Notes: a model not told the origin generated them from the letters alone. DNA of 64,000 nt from Prorocentrum cordatum (GCA_963575745.1 CAUYUJ010000729.1:46059-110058); one strand, 5' to 3'; positions 53,788-62,752 are shown, counted from the stretch's first letter. Numbers and translations are program-made.

Positions 53788-56643
53788 ATGGCGCCCGACG
53801 GCCCGCAGGTCACCAAGGCCGACTGGTGGCCTGGCGGGGAGTGGAGGCACGGAGGGCCCTTTCCTCTTCCTGTGCCTGATGTTCGGCAGTATCCTCGTGG
53901 GGCCCCTCACTATGTGCAGCAGAGGTGGTGGCGCTCCACGACGCGGCAAAGGCTTGTTAGAGATACAGTACTTGGTGTCAACCAACTGGCGGCCGCTCAA
54001 GCTAACAATTCGCACTTTCGACGGTCTCCGCTGGCGAGCTCGACTCCTGCAGCAGTCCAGCGGGAGATGTTGGCGAGTCTCGAGGATCGGGTGGGGCGTG
54101 CAGGCCTGGTCCCCGACGGACTCTCTCCGAGCAGAGCCCTCCGGGAGCTCTTCAAGACGAAGGACCTGCACGGTCAAGAGCCACGTCACCTTGCCAGTTA
54201 TGATCCAGCCAAGCTGCGAGTGGCCAAGGGAGTGGTGGAACCCAAGGATGCGAGAGCGCTGCTACCACCTCATGCAGCTCAGAGGCCCCGACGCTATAAG
54301 ACGTGCATCGAGCTGTCCGCCGAGGAGATCGAGGCCAAGTTCGCCTCCGAGCCCTCGCCCAAGCCCTACTGGGACCCCGTGCTGCGGCGCAACAAGCGAG
54401 CCCGGCACGAGCTGTTCGAGCGTCTCCTCTCTTCGGGCATCCTGGTGCCTAGGAGGCGTCTCAAGGGCCGCATCGGACTCTTTTTTGTCAAGAAGAAGGA
54501 GGAGGCCATTCGCCTCATCGTGGACGCCCGCTACCCGAATGCCTGCCACAAGCCGCCGCCCACCACGCAGCTGGGGACCGCGCAGTCCTTCGCGGAGCTC
54601 AACCTGGCCGAGTTCGCGGACGTGGCGGCGGAGATGGCGTCTCATTGCGTTCTGCCTGGTGCTGGGGGCGTCCCGGCCCTGGACTTTCACCAGAGTGGCG
54701 CCGACGTGCGCGACGGCTTCTACCAGTTCAGCATCGTCGAGGTGGCCGACTGGTTCGGGATCGACGAGTCGTTCAGCAAGGGGAGTTTTGGCATCACCAG
54801 GGTGTTCGACCCCGAGCTGGGCGTGGACGTGGAGCTGGCCAAGCACGAGTCCTTCTACCTCTGCATGGGGGCCATGCCCATGGGATGGTCGTGGGCCCTC
54901 TACTTCTGCAACGAGGCGGTGGCCTCCCGCGCGGCGGCTGTGGCTGCCGACGGGTGGGGCAGCTTGCTCCGAGAGCGCGCCCCGGCCCCCCGCCTGGTCC
55001 CTGGTCGGCCCGCCCACGCCGTGTACGTGGACAACCACACAGGGCTGGGGCATAGCGCCACGGACGCGGAGCAGGCCCACCAGGACTTCCGCGCGCAGCG
55101 TGCCGCCTTCGGCCTCGACCTCCACGACGAGGTCCCCTGCAGTCCCTATCTCGAGGCTCTCGGGCTGCAGTTCGACGGGCCAGGCCGCCGCCTGCGGCAT
55201 CGGTCCGCCCGCCTTTGGCGCTTCAAGCTGGCAACTGCGGCTCTGCTTCGCCGCCGTGTGGTGGCAGGATGGCAGCTCGAGATCTGGCTGGGCCACGCCG
55301 TTCAAATGCGCGGCCTCTGCCGACCCCTTCTGTCGATCCTGTCACAGAGCTACGCCTGCGTCGCGGCTCACAAGGAGAGGCCAGGCCGCCTGTGGCGAGG
55401 CGTACGGCGCGAGCTCTGGCTCATGTCCAACCTGGTCTTCACCTGCGAGGTGGAGCTGGACGCGCCGTTCAACTCGTCGGTCTACCTCGGCGACTCGTCG
55501 GGCTACGGCTACGCTCTCATGGAGACGAAGGGCACAGGCGACGAGCTGTTGGAGGACTTCAAGTGGAGGGAGCGCTGGAGGTTCAAGGCCGCGCCGCCGC
55601 TGCCTCCGCCGCCACACCCGACCTCGGGGGCGTCGGGTGCGGCTTTCGGGGTTTGTTTCGACGGCGACGATCCCGAGCAGCTGGAGGCGTTCGGTGAGCC
55701 CCACGTCGTGGGGAGGACCGCCTGGGAGCCGCTGGGGGCCCGGACCCGCCTGGCGCAGTGGGCCGTCGAGGCTGCCCACACTGCCGAGGTCGGGGCCGAT
55801 CCCAAGCGACGCAGACGGCGGCGCTCGGCCCGAGGGGCCGCGCCGCGTGAGGAGGTGGAAGGCTTCGAGGCCATCCCCGTGGTCGGCGCCTGCTGGGACA
55901 ATAGGCGGCGCTGGCGTACGCTGGTGGAGGGCTTCTGGCACTGGAAGCAGGAACACATCAACGTCAAGGAGGCTAGGGTCTGTCTCATGGGTATCCGACG
56001 TAGCTTGCGGACCAGACGGGGCTGCCACCGCCGGCTGCTCACCCTGTCGGACAACCTCGTGTCCGCCGTGGTGTTCGACCGCGGCCGCTCGTCGAGCTGG
56101 GCGCTCAATGCGCTGCGCCGCCGCGCCGCGGCCTACCAGATTGCCGGCTGTGTGGCATGGCGGGTTCGCCACATCCGCACGGACAGGAACCACGCGGACG
56201 AGGGCTCCCGTCGTCCCCGAGTACCGCGAGTACTGGTACCCACGAGACTTGAGGGTGGGGCGCCCGCGGCCTCTCAGCGGATGGGAGGCCGCCGCCTGGG
56301 CGCGCCTCGACATCATGGCACGCCCCAGGCGATCCAGGCCTCGCTCGAGCTCTTCTCAGGCTCAGGCCGACTCACCGCTTCTCTCAGGCGCTTGGGGCTG
56401 CGAGTCCTGCCAGGCGCCGAGATCAGGCGCTCCGCCCGATATGATTTGTCACGTCGAACGACGCCGCGAGCTGTGCTGCGTTGGATTCGGAGTGGGAAGC
56501 TCTGGTACGCACATCTGGGGACAGCGTGCTCCGCCTGGTCAGTCGCCCGCTCCACGCCTTGTAAACATCGAGCGGGCGCGGCGGTTGGAGGCAGTTTCTG
56601 TCGACATGGCGCTCTTCACAGCTGGGGTCATCAAAGAGTGTGA
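53788..56643 (+). CDS. Reverse transcriptase - RNase H - methyltransferase (N-terminal part)
   Basis: A 951-residue frame. Reverse transcriptase motifs: LFFVKKKEEAIRLIVDARYP (about 231-250), GADVRDGFYQF with D306, MGAMPMGWSWALYFCN (360-375) and YVDN (413-416) in the catalytic box, with Asn in place of the second Asp. RNase H: D569 in YLGDSSGYG, E728 in NVKEAR, D755 in LSDN and D804 in NHADEGSR. A methyltransferase-like domain then starts with LELFSGSGRLTASLRR (853-868) and GTACSAWSVAR (911-921). The homologous sequence continues in the next frame from about 56561, so the last ~30 residues here are out of frame. A basic low-complexity loop (about 600-690) lies within RNase H. Confidence 0.88.
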   Translation: MAPDGPQVTKADWWPGGEWRHGGPFPLPVPDVRQYPRGAPHYVQQRWWRSTTRQRLVRDTVLGVNQLAAAQANNSHFRRSPLASSTPAAVQREMLASLEDRVGRAGLVPDGLSPSRALRELFKTKDLHGQEPRHLASYDPAKLRVAKGVVEPKDARALLPPHAAQRPRRYKTCIELSAEEIEAKFASEPSPKPYWDPVLRRNKRARHELFERLLSSGILVPRRRLKGRIGLFFVKKKEEAIRLIVDARYPNACHKPPPTTQLGTAQSFAELNLAEFADVAAEMASHCVLPGAGGVPALDFHQSGADVRDGFYQFSIVEVADWFGIDESFSKGSFGITRVFDPELGVDVELAKHESFYLCMGAMPMGWSWALYFCNEAVASRAAAVAADGWGSLLRERAPAPRLVPGRPAHAVYVDNHTGLGHSATDAEQAHQDFRAQRAAFGLDLHDEVPCSPYLEALGLQFDGPGRRLRHRSARLWRFKLATAALLRRRVVAGWQLEIWLGHAVQMRGLCRPLLSILSQSYACVAAHKERPGRLWRGVRRELWLMSNLVFTCEVELDAPFNSSVYLGDSSGYGYALMETKGTGDELLEDFKWRERWRFKAAPPLPPPPHPTSGASGAAFGVCFDGDDPEQLEAFGEPHVVGRTAWEPLGARTRLAQWAVEAAHTAEVGADPKRRRRRRSARGAAPREEVEGFEAIPVVGACWDNRRRWRTLVEGFWHWKQEHINVKEARVCLMGIRRSLRTRRGCHRRLLTLSDNLVSAVVFDRGRSSSWALNALRRRAAAYQIAGCVAWRVRHIRTDRNHADEGSRRPRVPRVLVPTRLEGGAPAASQRMGGRRLGAPRHHGTPQAIQASLELFSGSGRLTASLRRLGLRVLPGAEIRRSARYDLSRRTTPRAVLRWIRSGKLWYAHLGTACSAWSVARSTPCKHRAGAAVGGSFCRHGALHSWGHQRV

Positions 56644-57244
56644 CCGCTGTGGCGTACTGTGGTCGCTGGAGAATCCTGCCAGCTCGAAGTTGTTTCGCTT
56701 CGAGCCCCTTGCTGTCCTTGCCAGTCTGTCAGACGCCCGATACGTCTCGTTCGATCTTTGTGGATTCGGAGAAAATGTTCGCAAACCGACCACCATCTTC
56801 ACCAACGCCATCTGTCTGGACATCCTGGGGAGAAGATGTGATGGGTCACACCGTCATGAGCCTCTGCAGGGCGGGCTCAAGGCTGGAGCCTACTCGCCCG
56901 CCCTCTGCCGAGAGTGGGCTGCCGCGCTATGCTCGGCGGCGCCTCCTCAGGCCTTCGGCGACTCCGAGCCGCTCGCCTCCGAGCGGGACACGGAGCTGGA
57001 GGCGCTGGTGCCGCGGTCGCATGGTGCTGCAGCGAAACTCGGCGAGGCTCACGGCGGGACTGACGCCGAGAGCCGCGGGCAGCACTTCCTCGCGCGCCAC
57101 GCCGTCGAGTTCGGCGGCGCGCGGGGTCATCAAGGCGGCCCTGAGGCCGCCGCAGCGGCAGCAGGGCCGTGCGGCTGTCGGCGAGGAGAAGGAGCGGCTG
57201 GCGGTGGCGCGCAGGGCGCGGGTCCCGCCTGCGGCGCGCGATGA
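56561..57244 (+). pseudogene. Methyltransferase-like domain, C-terminal part in shifted frame
   Basis: This frame is +1 relative to the RT ORF. It carries the rest of the domain: VSVDMALFTAGVIKECDRCG, then SLENPASSKLFRFEPL (about 56660-56710), then YVSFDLCGFGENVRKPTTIF and a CREWAAAL ending. The FxGxG, ACSxWS and ENP motifs across the two frames resemble cytosine-C5-type methylases, and an MT domain here is a known feature of DIRS/PAT elements. It has no useful ATG, so it needs a +1 shift to be made or it is broken in this copy. Confidence 0.75.
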
Positions 57245-58283
57245 CTTTCTGCGGCTCGGGACCATCCGTGACTCCACGAAGCGGCTCTACTCAGACGCGC
57301 TCGGCAGGTTCAAAGGCTGGGCGAAGTCGAGGCACTACGATCTGGGTAGCTTCAGCTCCACGGACTCGGCGATGGAGCAGTATTTCACTGACCTGTACTT
57401 CGAGGGGTCTGGTCCCGCCGAGGGCCGCAACGTTCTCTACGGCTATATTCACTTCGAGACGCACCTGGATCGGAACAAAGCCAACCTCTTCCCGAAGGCG
57501 GCGAGGGCGCTTCGAGGGTGGACCACTCGGGCTCCCCAGCGAGTCCGAGATCCCATCCCCTTCGGCGTCGTCTGCCTGATCGGCCTCTACTTCCTGGACA
57601 AAGGCCTGACCCACGCCGCCGTGTGCCTGGCTCAGCAGTTCGACTGCTACCTGAGGCCGGACGAAGCCGCGTCGCTCCTCCTGTCCTCGGTGCTGCCGCC
57701 TGCTCCCCGGGCTGGCCGGCGCTACGCGCGGGCCTGGGCGCTGCTCCTGGGCGAGGCCGAGCACGCAGCGCCCACCAAGACTGGGGTCGTGGATGGGACA
57801 GTGGTGATCGGAGAGCTGCAACGATCCTGGGTGGCGGAGGCGGTAGGCCTTTGGTACCGCGTGGGCAGTGCAGCTCCCTACATGTTCGATCTGACTCTCT
57901 CCAAGTATGAGGCCCTCTTTCGTCAAGCCGCGTTTGATCTGGGCCTCACCGATCTGGGCATCTCTCCTCGCGGAGTTCGGCATGCCGGTGCTTCGCATGA
58001 CATGTATATGGGCCTAGCGACTCTTGACCAGATCCAGAAACGGGGCCAGTGGGCCCATGCTCAGAGTGTGGTGAGATATTCGAAGCACGGCAAAATCCTT
58101 CGGCAAGTGCATAAGATGTCGCCTGAGCAGCAAGGAAAAGCTTCGGTTGCGGAGAGAGTTTCCTGTCAAGCTCCTTCGGGCTCTCAGGAAATGCTGAAGC
58201 CTGCTTCGCCAGATGCCTTATGGGCAGATATGGGAGTGGAGTCTCTCGATCTCGGCCTTTGTCAACTGATTTTGTTCTGTTGA
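56640..58283 (+). CDS. Tyrosine recombinase of the PAT-like element
   Basis: The protein integrates the circular DNA copy. The frame is 547 codons, but convincing protein starts only near residue 187 (LAVARRARVPPAARDDF). Residues ~205-300 form the helical core-binding domain (TIRDSTKRLYSDALGRFKGW). Catalytic residues: R339 in CYLRPDE, K380 in PTKTG, R447 in SPRGVRHAG, W471 in QKRGQWAH and nucleophile Y480 in VVRYSKHG. The usual His of the HxxR box is Arg444, and the third His is Trp, as some family members allow. The last 17 codons lie inside repeat B1. The true start is uncertain; the frame is +1 to the methyltransferase part, overlapping it by about 600 bases. Confidence 0.85.
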   Translation: MTAVAYCGRWRILPARSCFASSPLLSLPVCQTPDTSRSIFVDSEKMFANRPPSSPTPSVWTSWGEDVMGHTVMSLCRAGSRLEPTRPPSAESGLPRYARRRLLRPSATPSRSPPSGTRSWRRWCRGRMVLQRNSARLTAGLTPRAAGSTSSRATPSSSAARGVIKAALRPPQRQQGRAAVGEEKERLAVARRARVPPAARDDFLRLGTIRDSTKRLYSDALGRFKGWAKSRHYDLGSFSSTDSAMEQYFTDLYFEGSGPAEGRNVLYGYIHFETHLDRNKANLFPKAARALRGWTTRAPQRVRDPIPFGVVCLIGLYFLDKGLTHAAVCLAQQFDCYLRPDEAASLLLSSVLPPAPRAGRRYARAWALLLGEAEHAAPTKTGVVDGTVVIGELQRSWVAEAVGLWYRVGSAAPYMFDLTLSKYEALFRQAAFDLGLTDLGISPRGVRHAGASHDMYMGLATLDQIQKRGQWAHAQSVVRYSKHGKILRQVHKMSPEQQGKASVAERVSCQAPSGSQEMLKPASPDALWADMGVESLDLGLCQLILFC

Positions 58284-58442
58284 ATTTACGTATCCTGACT
58301 GGAGTGCTACAGAACTTAGCGCCCGTGCGATCGGGCGTCCGTGCGAGTGAAATGAAGTTGTGAATGTTCTGGATGGCTACCGCCACTCCGACCGACCACG
58401 CTCCTAAGTTGAGCTCTGGGTAAGCGTGTAGCCGCTAGGGAT
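58232..58442 (+). repeat. Split direct repeat B1
   Basis: 211 bp starting GGGAGTGGAGTCTCTCGATC and ending GCCGCTAGGGAT. It matches B2 with three differences. It overlaps the 3' end of the recombinase ORF. Confidence 0.95.
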
Positions 58443-58449
58443 AATTTTT

Positions 58450-58532
58450 GTCTGTGACATGTGTTTTCCAGAGAGGCGAGGAGCGTCCCGATTGAACGCT
58501 TGCATCGCCCGTGGCATACATGCTTAAGCGCA
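58450..58532 (+). repeat. Split direct repeat A2
   Basis: Second copy of A1 (83 bp), placed seven bases after B1. A unique 90-bp segment (58533-58622) separates it from B2. Confidence 0.95.
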
Positions 58533-58622
58533 CCGCGTCCATCCCCATCCTCCCACCTTTTCTTTTCCAGACGCAGTCGGTGCCGATGCGTGCAGACTTT
58601 CTTTCTTTGATTTCATCGTCAG

Positions 58623-58831
58623 GGGAGTGGAGTCTCTCGATCTCGGCCTTTGTCAACTGATTTTGTTCTGTTGAATTTACGTATCCCGACTGGAGTGCCA
58701 CAGAACTTAGCGCCCGTGCGATCGGGCGTCCGTGCGAGTGAAATGAAGTTGTGAATGTTCTGGATGGCTACCGCCATTCCGACCGACCACGCTCCTAAGT
58801 TGAGCTCTGGGTAAGCGTGTAGCCGCTAGGG

Positions 58832-58833
<2 letters not shown>
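58623..58833 (+). repeat. Split direct repeat B2
   Basis: Second copy of B1 (211 bp); its last bases GGGAT run into (TA)n, which marks the right end of the element. Confidence 0.95.

Positions 58834-58878
<45 letters not shown>
58833..58878. repeat. (TA)n microsatellite, right flank of PAT-like element
   Basis: About 45 bp of TA units, the counterpart of the left-flank TA tract at 52037-52127. Confidence 0.95.
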
Positions 58879-58880
<2 letters not shown>

Positions 58881-59468
58881 CCTCGTATTGTTGCTTCCAC
58901 TTCGGTTGCGCACGCGCGCAGTGGCAAAAGATATCCGGAGTCGGAAGAGGAAGACGACCAGGAATCGTAGTCGGGGCCGGACGAAAACCCAGAGCAGGAA
59001 AAGGAGCCGGAGGAAGCCAGAACGGGAGTCGGAATCGAAGTCGGAAGCGGAGGAAGAGCCGGAGTCGGAGTCGGAATCGGAGCCGGAACGGGAGTCGGAA
59101 TCGGAGTCGGAATCGGAGTCGGAAGCGGAGGAAGATCGAATCGGAATCGGAGCCGGACGAAAATCCGGAGCCGGAGTCGGAGCCGGAGGAGGCGAACTCC
59201 TTCCGCGCTTTTCCCGAATCCAACCCTCCCAATCTCACTCACGCCCGCTCCACTCCCCCGTCGTCCTCCCGCCTCCTCCAGGCTCCTCCGCGCTTTTCCC
59301 GAAGCAAAGCACGGCCATGCAGCAACGACCGTTTCAGAAGAAAAAAAAAACAAACAACAAAAAAAAGGCGGGGGCCCGGGTGCAAAAGCCCGCGGTCCAA
59401 GGTCAGGCCGAGGCCCGGGGGCCAGGCAACAAATCGGGGGTGGGGCATTTTTCTGAAATCGCGCGCAC
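58879..59468. repeat. GGAGTCGGAATC hexamer/dodecamer tract and A-rich spacer
   Basis: 58935-59200 is built of CGGAGTCGGAATCGGA-type units. 59337-59367 is A-rich. No gene; the Ser/Glu-rich frame here follows the repeat. Confidence 0.8.
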
Positions 59469-59981
59469 GTGGAACGCCCGATGGCAAATACCCACATCCC
59501 TACTTCATCCAACGATTTGCGACGATTGGATTTGGTGGTGCCGGGACTGCGTGTGGAACGCGGACTGCCTCTCTTTTGCGACGTAACCGTGGTGTCACCA
59601 ATCAGTGGTACTGGAGCGCCCAGGGGGGGAACAAGCGACCAAGCAGGCCGGCTTTTAGACAATGCGGAACAAGACAATAACATTACGTATGCCGACGTGA
59701 TATCCTCCGGACTTGGTTCACTGCAATGCTTGGGTGTCGAAGTACATGGCAGATGGGGACGACAATGCGTATCGCTAGTCCCTGCATTGGCGCGGGAACG
59801 TTGTCGAGATTTACCCGGCGCTATACGACGGGGTACGGCTTTGGGATTGTTGCATCGGTGGTGGGGGATGTTGGGGATGGCCGTGCAAAGGCCAGTAGCA
59901 GACATGTGCCACCATACTTACACGGACCTTCCCCCTACGCACTTGGAGCCATCCAACCTCAACGACTTGGAGGTCTTGTGA
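59469..59981 (+). pseudogene. 5'-truncated retrotransposon polyprotein, C-terminal fragment
   Basis: The ~165-residue frame reads LDLVVPGLRVERGLPLFCDV, then TVVSPISGTG, then GVEVHGRWGRQCVSLVPALA and ALGLLHRWWGMLGMAVQRPV. I recognise this as the C-terminal tail of a reverse-transcriptase polyprotein abundant in dinoflagellate genomes. It has no RT or endonuclease part, so it is a 5' truncation. It starts abruptly after an in-frame TGA (59454-59456) and has no good ATG. About 157 bases after its stop comes a long A-tract. It differs from the LINE at 36774. Confidence 0.75.
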
Positions 59982-60138
59982 TCGCGAGCCTGACTGCCTC
60001 CCGGGCAGTCCCCTTCCTGTTCCTCCTCCTCCTCTTCTTCCTCCTTTGACGCTGCTTTGCTGCGTCCTCCTACTCGCCGGGTTTCACCCACGTTCGGTTT
60101 TCGAGCGTGCACTCCCGAGGAGCTCGCGGCGGGGGAAG

Positions 60139-60181
<43 letters not shown>
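60139..60181 (+). other. Poly(A) tail of the truncated retrocopy
   Basis: 43 consecutive A residues on the coding strand of the preceding fragment, after a short CT-rich 3' UTR. It marks the 3' end of a retrotransposed mRNA. Confidence 0.85.
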
Positions 60182-60182
<1 letters not shown>

Positions 60183-60859
60183 GCGCCTGTTGTTTCTGAA
60201 ATTGCTCAGCCTTTTTTCTGCAACGGCTTGCCGTTTTTCTGAAAACTTTTTTTTTGTGTCAAATTGCTGTGCGTTTTTTCTGAAACGGTTGCTGCCGGTC
60301 TTAAGAATTTAGTTTCGCTGATTTGGGCGTGGGCCCCCCCTATGTTTGGTGATGTCACGATACCACCCACCCTATGTCCCACCTTTTTAGCGGGCGTTCC
60401 GCGATGGCAATGGCACCCCCGGAAAAAAAGGCATTTGCTGCAACGAGAACGCCCGTCATTGTGCAATGCCGTCGCCCTCGCCGAACAATTTCACAGGCCG
60501 CCGGAATTTCTCGTGCATCGTCGATTTCGCAGCGCGGCACCGAACAGGCCAGAACAAACGCAAATCTCATGATTAAAATCAGTTGTCAAGCCTACGGGGC
60601 AGCCCAGCCTAATAAGTTGCCTTTTTCGTGGAGGGTGGGGTTGGAGACCAATGCCCTGATCATAATGAATGTTTTTTGCAAGCTTTGCTCATCACACCAT
60701 TTCCCAACTGATGCGATGGGTTCACCTTCCCAGAGGTCCTAGACTTGCTAACCTAGACCGGAGGAATCTTACGCGCTATGCATTAGGCCGGAGCATCTGG
60801 AACGTGTAACATTAGGCCGGAGGATGTGCTATGTATATGACAAATGCCCAGCCCAATGC
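60182..60859. other. Stretch with TTTTTCTGAAA motifs, no gene
   Basis: TTTCTGAAA recurs near 60193, 60234 and 60277, and also just before the retrocopy (59450), so the retrocopy seems to lie in a small TTTCTGAAA-rich repeat. TTAGGCCGGAG recurs at about 60784 and 60812. No gene is recognised. Confidence 0.6.
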
Positions 60860-60990
60860 GCTATTTACATACATTGTACATGGTTATGCATACAAGCATA
60901 TGCATACATATACATGTATAAACACGTAGATACACACCATATATATTCATACCACGTATTCACACGTACATTTGCATATATATATACATG

Positions 60991-61021
<31 letters not shown>

Positions 61022-61460
61022 CACAGCCAACAACCAACAAACCAACCACCAACCACCAACAACCACCAGAACCAACAACCAACAACCACCAACCACCAAC
61101 CACCAAACCACCAACAACCAACAACCAACACCAGCACAACAAACAACACATCATAACAACCGACAGCCGACAACCAACAGCCAAACACCAACGATGCAAC
61201 GATCAACCACTGCCAAAAGCGAGGCTGCACCACGCCAGCTGCAGCACACAACGGCACCAAACCAACCACCACCACCGCCACCACCACCACCACGGCAACG
61301 GCGGCGCACGGCGGTGGCGTCGCCGATGGCAACGACGGCGCAGACGACGGCGACGGCGGCGACGTCGGCGGCAGCAGCAGCAGCGACGGCGGCGACGTCG
61401 ACGGCGACTGCGGCACGACGGCGGCGCCCGCCGAAGCCCCCGAGCTCGGGGCACGGGGCG
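60860..61460. repeat. Microsatellites: CATA, TA, CCAACAA, CCA, GGC/GAC
   Basis: CATACA/TATACA words (60860-61000), (TA)n at 61001-61020, CCAACAACCAACCACC-type repeats to about 61195, then CCACCA and CGGCGACGG repeats. Frames open through it are compositional. Confidence 0.9.
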
Positions 61461-61721
61461 GGGCGCGGCGCTCGCCGCCGAGGGGGGCGGCTTTCGCCGC
61501 CGAGGGCGGCGCTCGCGCCGAGGGGGGCGAGGATGGCCGCCGCAGAGCGGCAGCGCTGCAGGCCTCCTCCTCCTCCTTCTCCTCCTGTTCCCCCTCCTCC
61601 TCTTCCTTCTTCTTCTCCTCTTGAACCTCCTCCTTCTTCTCCTCCTCCTCCTCCTCTGCTTCCCCCTCTCTCCTCCTCTCCCCTCGGCCCCCTCCTTCTC
61701 CTCCTCCAGCCTTCGTCCCGC
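61461..61721. other. GC-rich and (TCC)n tract
   Basis: CGCCGAGGGGGGC words repeat three times (61470-61530), then CTCCTCCT/CTTCTC pyrimidine tract. No gene. Confidence 0.6.
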
Positions 61722-62162
61722 GATCGAGTGCCCCCCCCCGATCCCGCCAGGGATGCGTCCGCCCTGAAGGACGCACTGGTGCCCTTCATCAAGAAAAGGC
61801 ACTGGCTGCAGTACGGCAGCAACCCAGGCCCAGGGCCGAGAACGCCCCTGTGTTCGTGCGCCTCGAGATCGAGGCGCACTAACGCAGGCGCGCTCTCGAA
61901 CCTCGATCGAGGGAACGACAGGTTCGGCCCCGACTGCGTCGCAGTCATCCACGAGCACCATGAGATGATCATGGCCCTGCAGCGCGCGTGCCCCAACTTT
62001 GCTATCGACCAGGGCGCCTGCGAGAAAGCATTCCTAGAGATCGGCCAATCCAAGGCCAGCGACTGGGAACTAGACGAGGCTGAGTACAAAGAGTGGGCGT
62101 CGAAGAACAGTTTGAGGACAGCCATTTTTGCCAGGGGGGCCGAGGCCCCGAGGGGGCAATGA
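61722..62162 (+). CDS. Candidate coding segment, unknown protein
   Basis: After a simple-repeat tract the frame becomes protein-like: DALVPFIKKRHWLQYGSNPG, a doubtful middle, then FGPDCVAVIHEHHEMIMALQ, RACPNFAIDQGACEKAFLEI and ASDWELDEAEYKEWASKNSL, ending at TGA. I do not recognise the family. No start codon or clear splice sites are visible. It may be an upstream exon of the gene at 62790, as both lie on this strand within 630 bp, or a separate decayed gene. Confidence 0.35.
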   Translation, partial: DRVPPPDPARDASALKDALVPFIKKRHWLQYGSNPGPGPRTPLCSCASRSRRTNAGALSNLDRGNDRFGPDCVAVIHEHHEMIMALQRACPNFAIDQGACEKAFLEIGQSKASDWELDEAEYKEWASKNSLRTAIFARGAEAPRGQ

Positions 62163-62206
62163 CGTGATCGAGGGAGGCCTCGACGAGGAGAGGGGCCCTG
62201 AGAAGG

Positions 62207-62398
62207 GTGAGGCGGAGGGGGAGGAGGAGGAGGAGGAGGAGGAGGAGGAGGAGGAGGAGGAGGAGGAGGGGGAGCAGCAGCAGAAGCAGTAGCAGGAGGA
62301 GGAGGAGGAGGAAGAGAATGACGAGGAGGAGGATGCGGAGGAGAAGTAGGAGTAGGAGTAGGAGTAGGAGTAGGAGTAGGAGTAGGAGGAGGAGGAGG

Positions 62399-62442
<44 letters not shown>

Positions 62443-62694
62443 TAGCAGGAGGAGCAGGAGAATGAGGGGGGGGAGGATGAAGAGGAGAGGGTCGATGAGG
62501 CCCACCCCCCTTGCGCCGAATGCTGACGTAGTTGCAGTCCTCGGTTGTCCTCTGTGGGCGGGAAGGAAGGGATATATATAGAGAGGGGGGAGGGAGATAA
62601 CGGGAGAAGGGGCAGGCAACGGGAGAGTGGGGAGGGGAGGGAACAGGAGGAGAGATAGAGAGAGAGAGGGAGAGAGGGCGAGCAAGAGAGAGAT

Positions 62695-62752
<58 letters not shown>

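Larger units (their letters stand above)
52128..58833 (+). mobile_element. PAT/DIRS-like tyrosine-recombinase retrotransposon with split direct repeats
   Basis: The 6.7-kb element has the PAT-type layout: A1 at the left end; ORFs for a small membrane protein, gag-like protein, RT-RNase H-methyltransferase and tyrosine recombinase; then B1-A2-B2 at the right end. Both ends lie against (TA)n. Such elements form a circular DNA that a tyrosine recombinase inserts, so they make no long target duplication and have no integrase or endonuclease. The methyltransferase domain favours PAT/DIRS over Ngaro. A1/A2 and B1/B2 are about 98% alike. Frame changes within the methyltransferase and before the recombinase may be real expression signals or damage. 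Confidence 0.92.

Noticed and set aside
52139-57244. A single 1701-codon protein spanning the PAT-like element
   Set aside because: Most of this frame is a stop-free shadow of the gag and RT ORFs in GC-rich DNA; only its end (from about 56561) is homologous, as the methyltransferase part.
60972-61721. Gene start within the TA/CCAACAA repeats
   Set aside because: The frame is open only because the microsatellites lack stops; the protein-like part begins near 61722.
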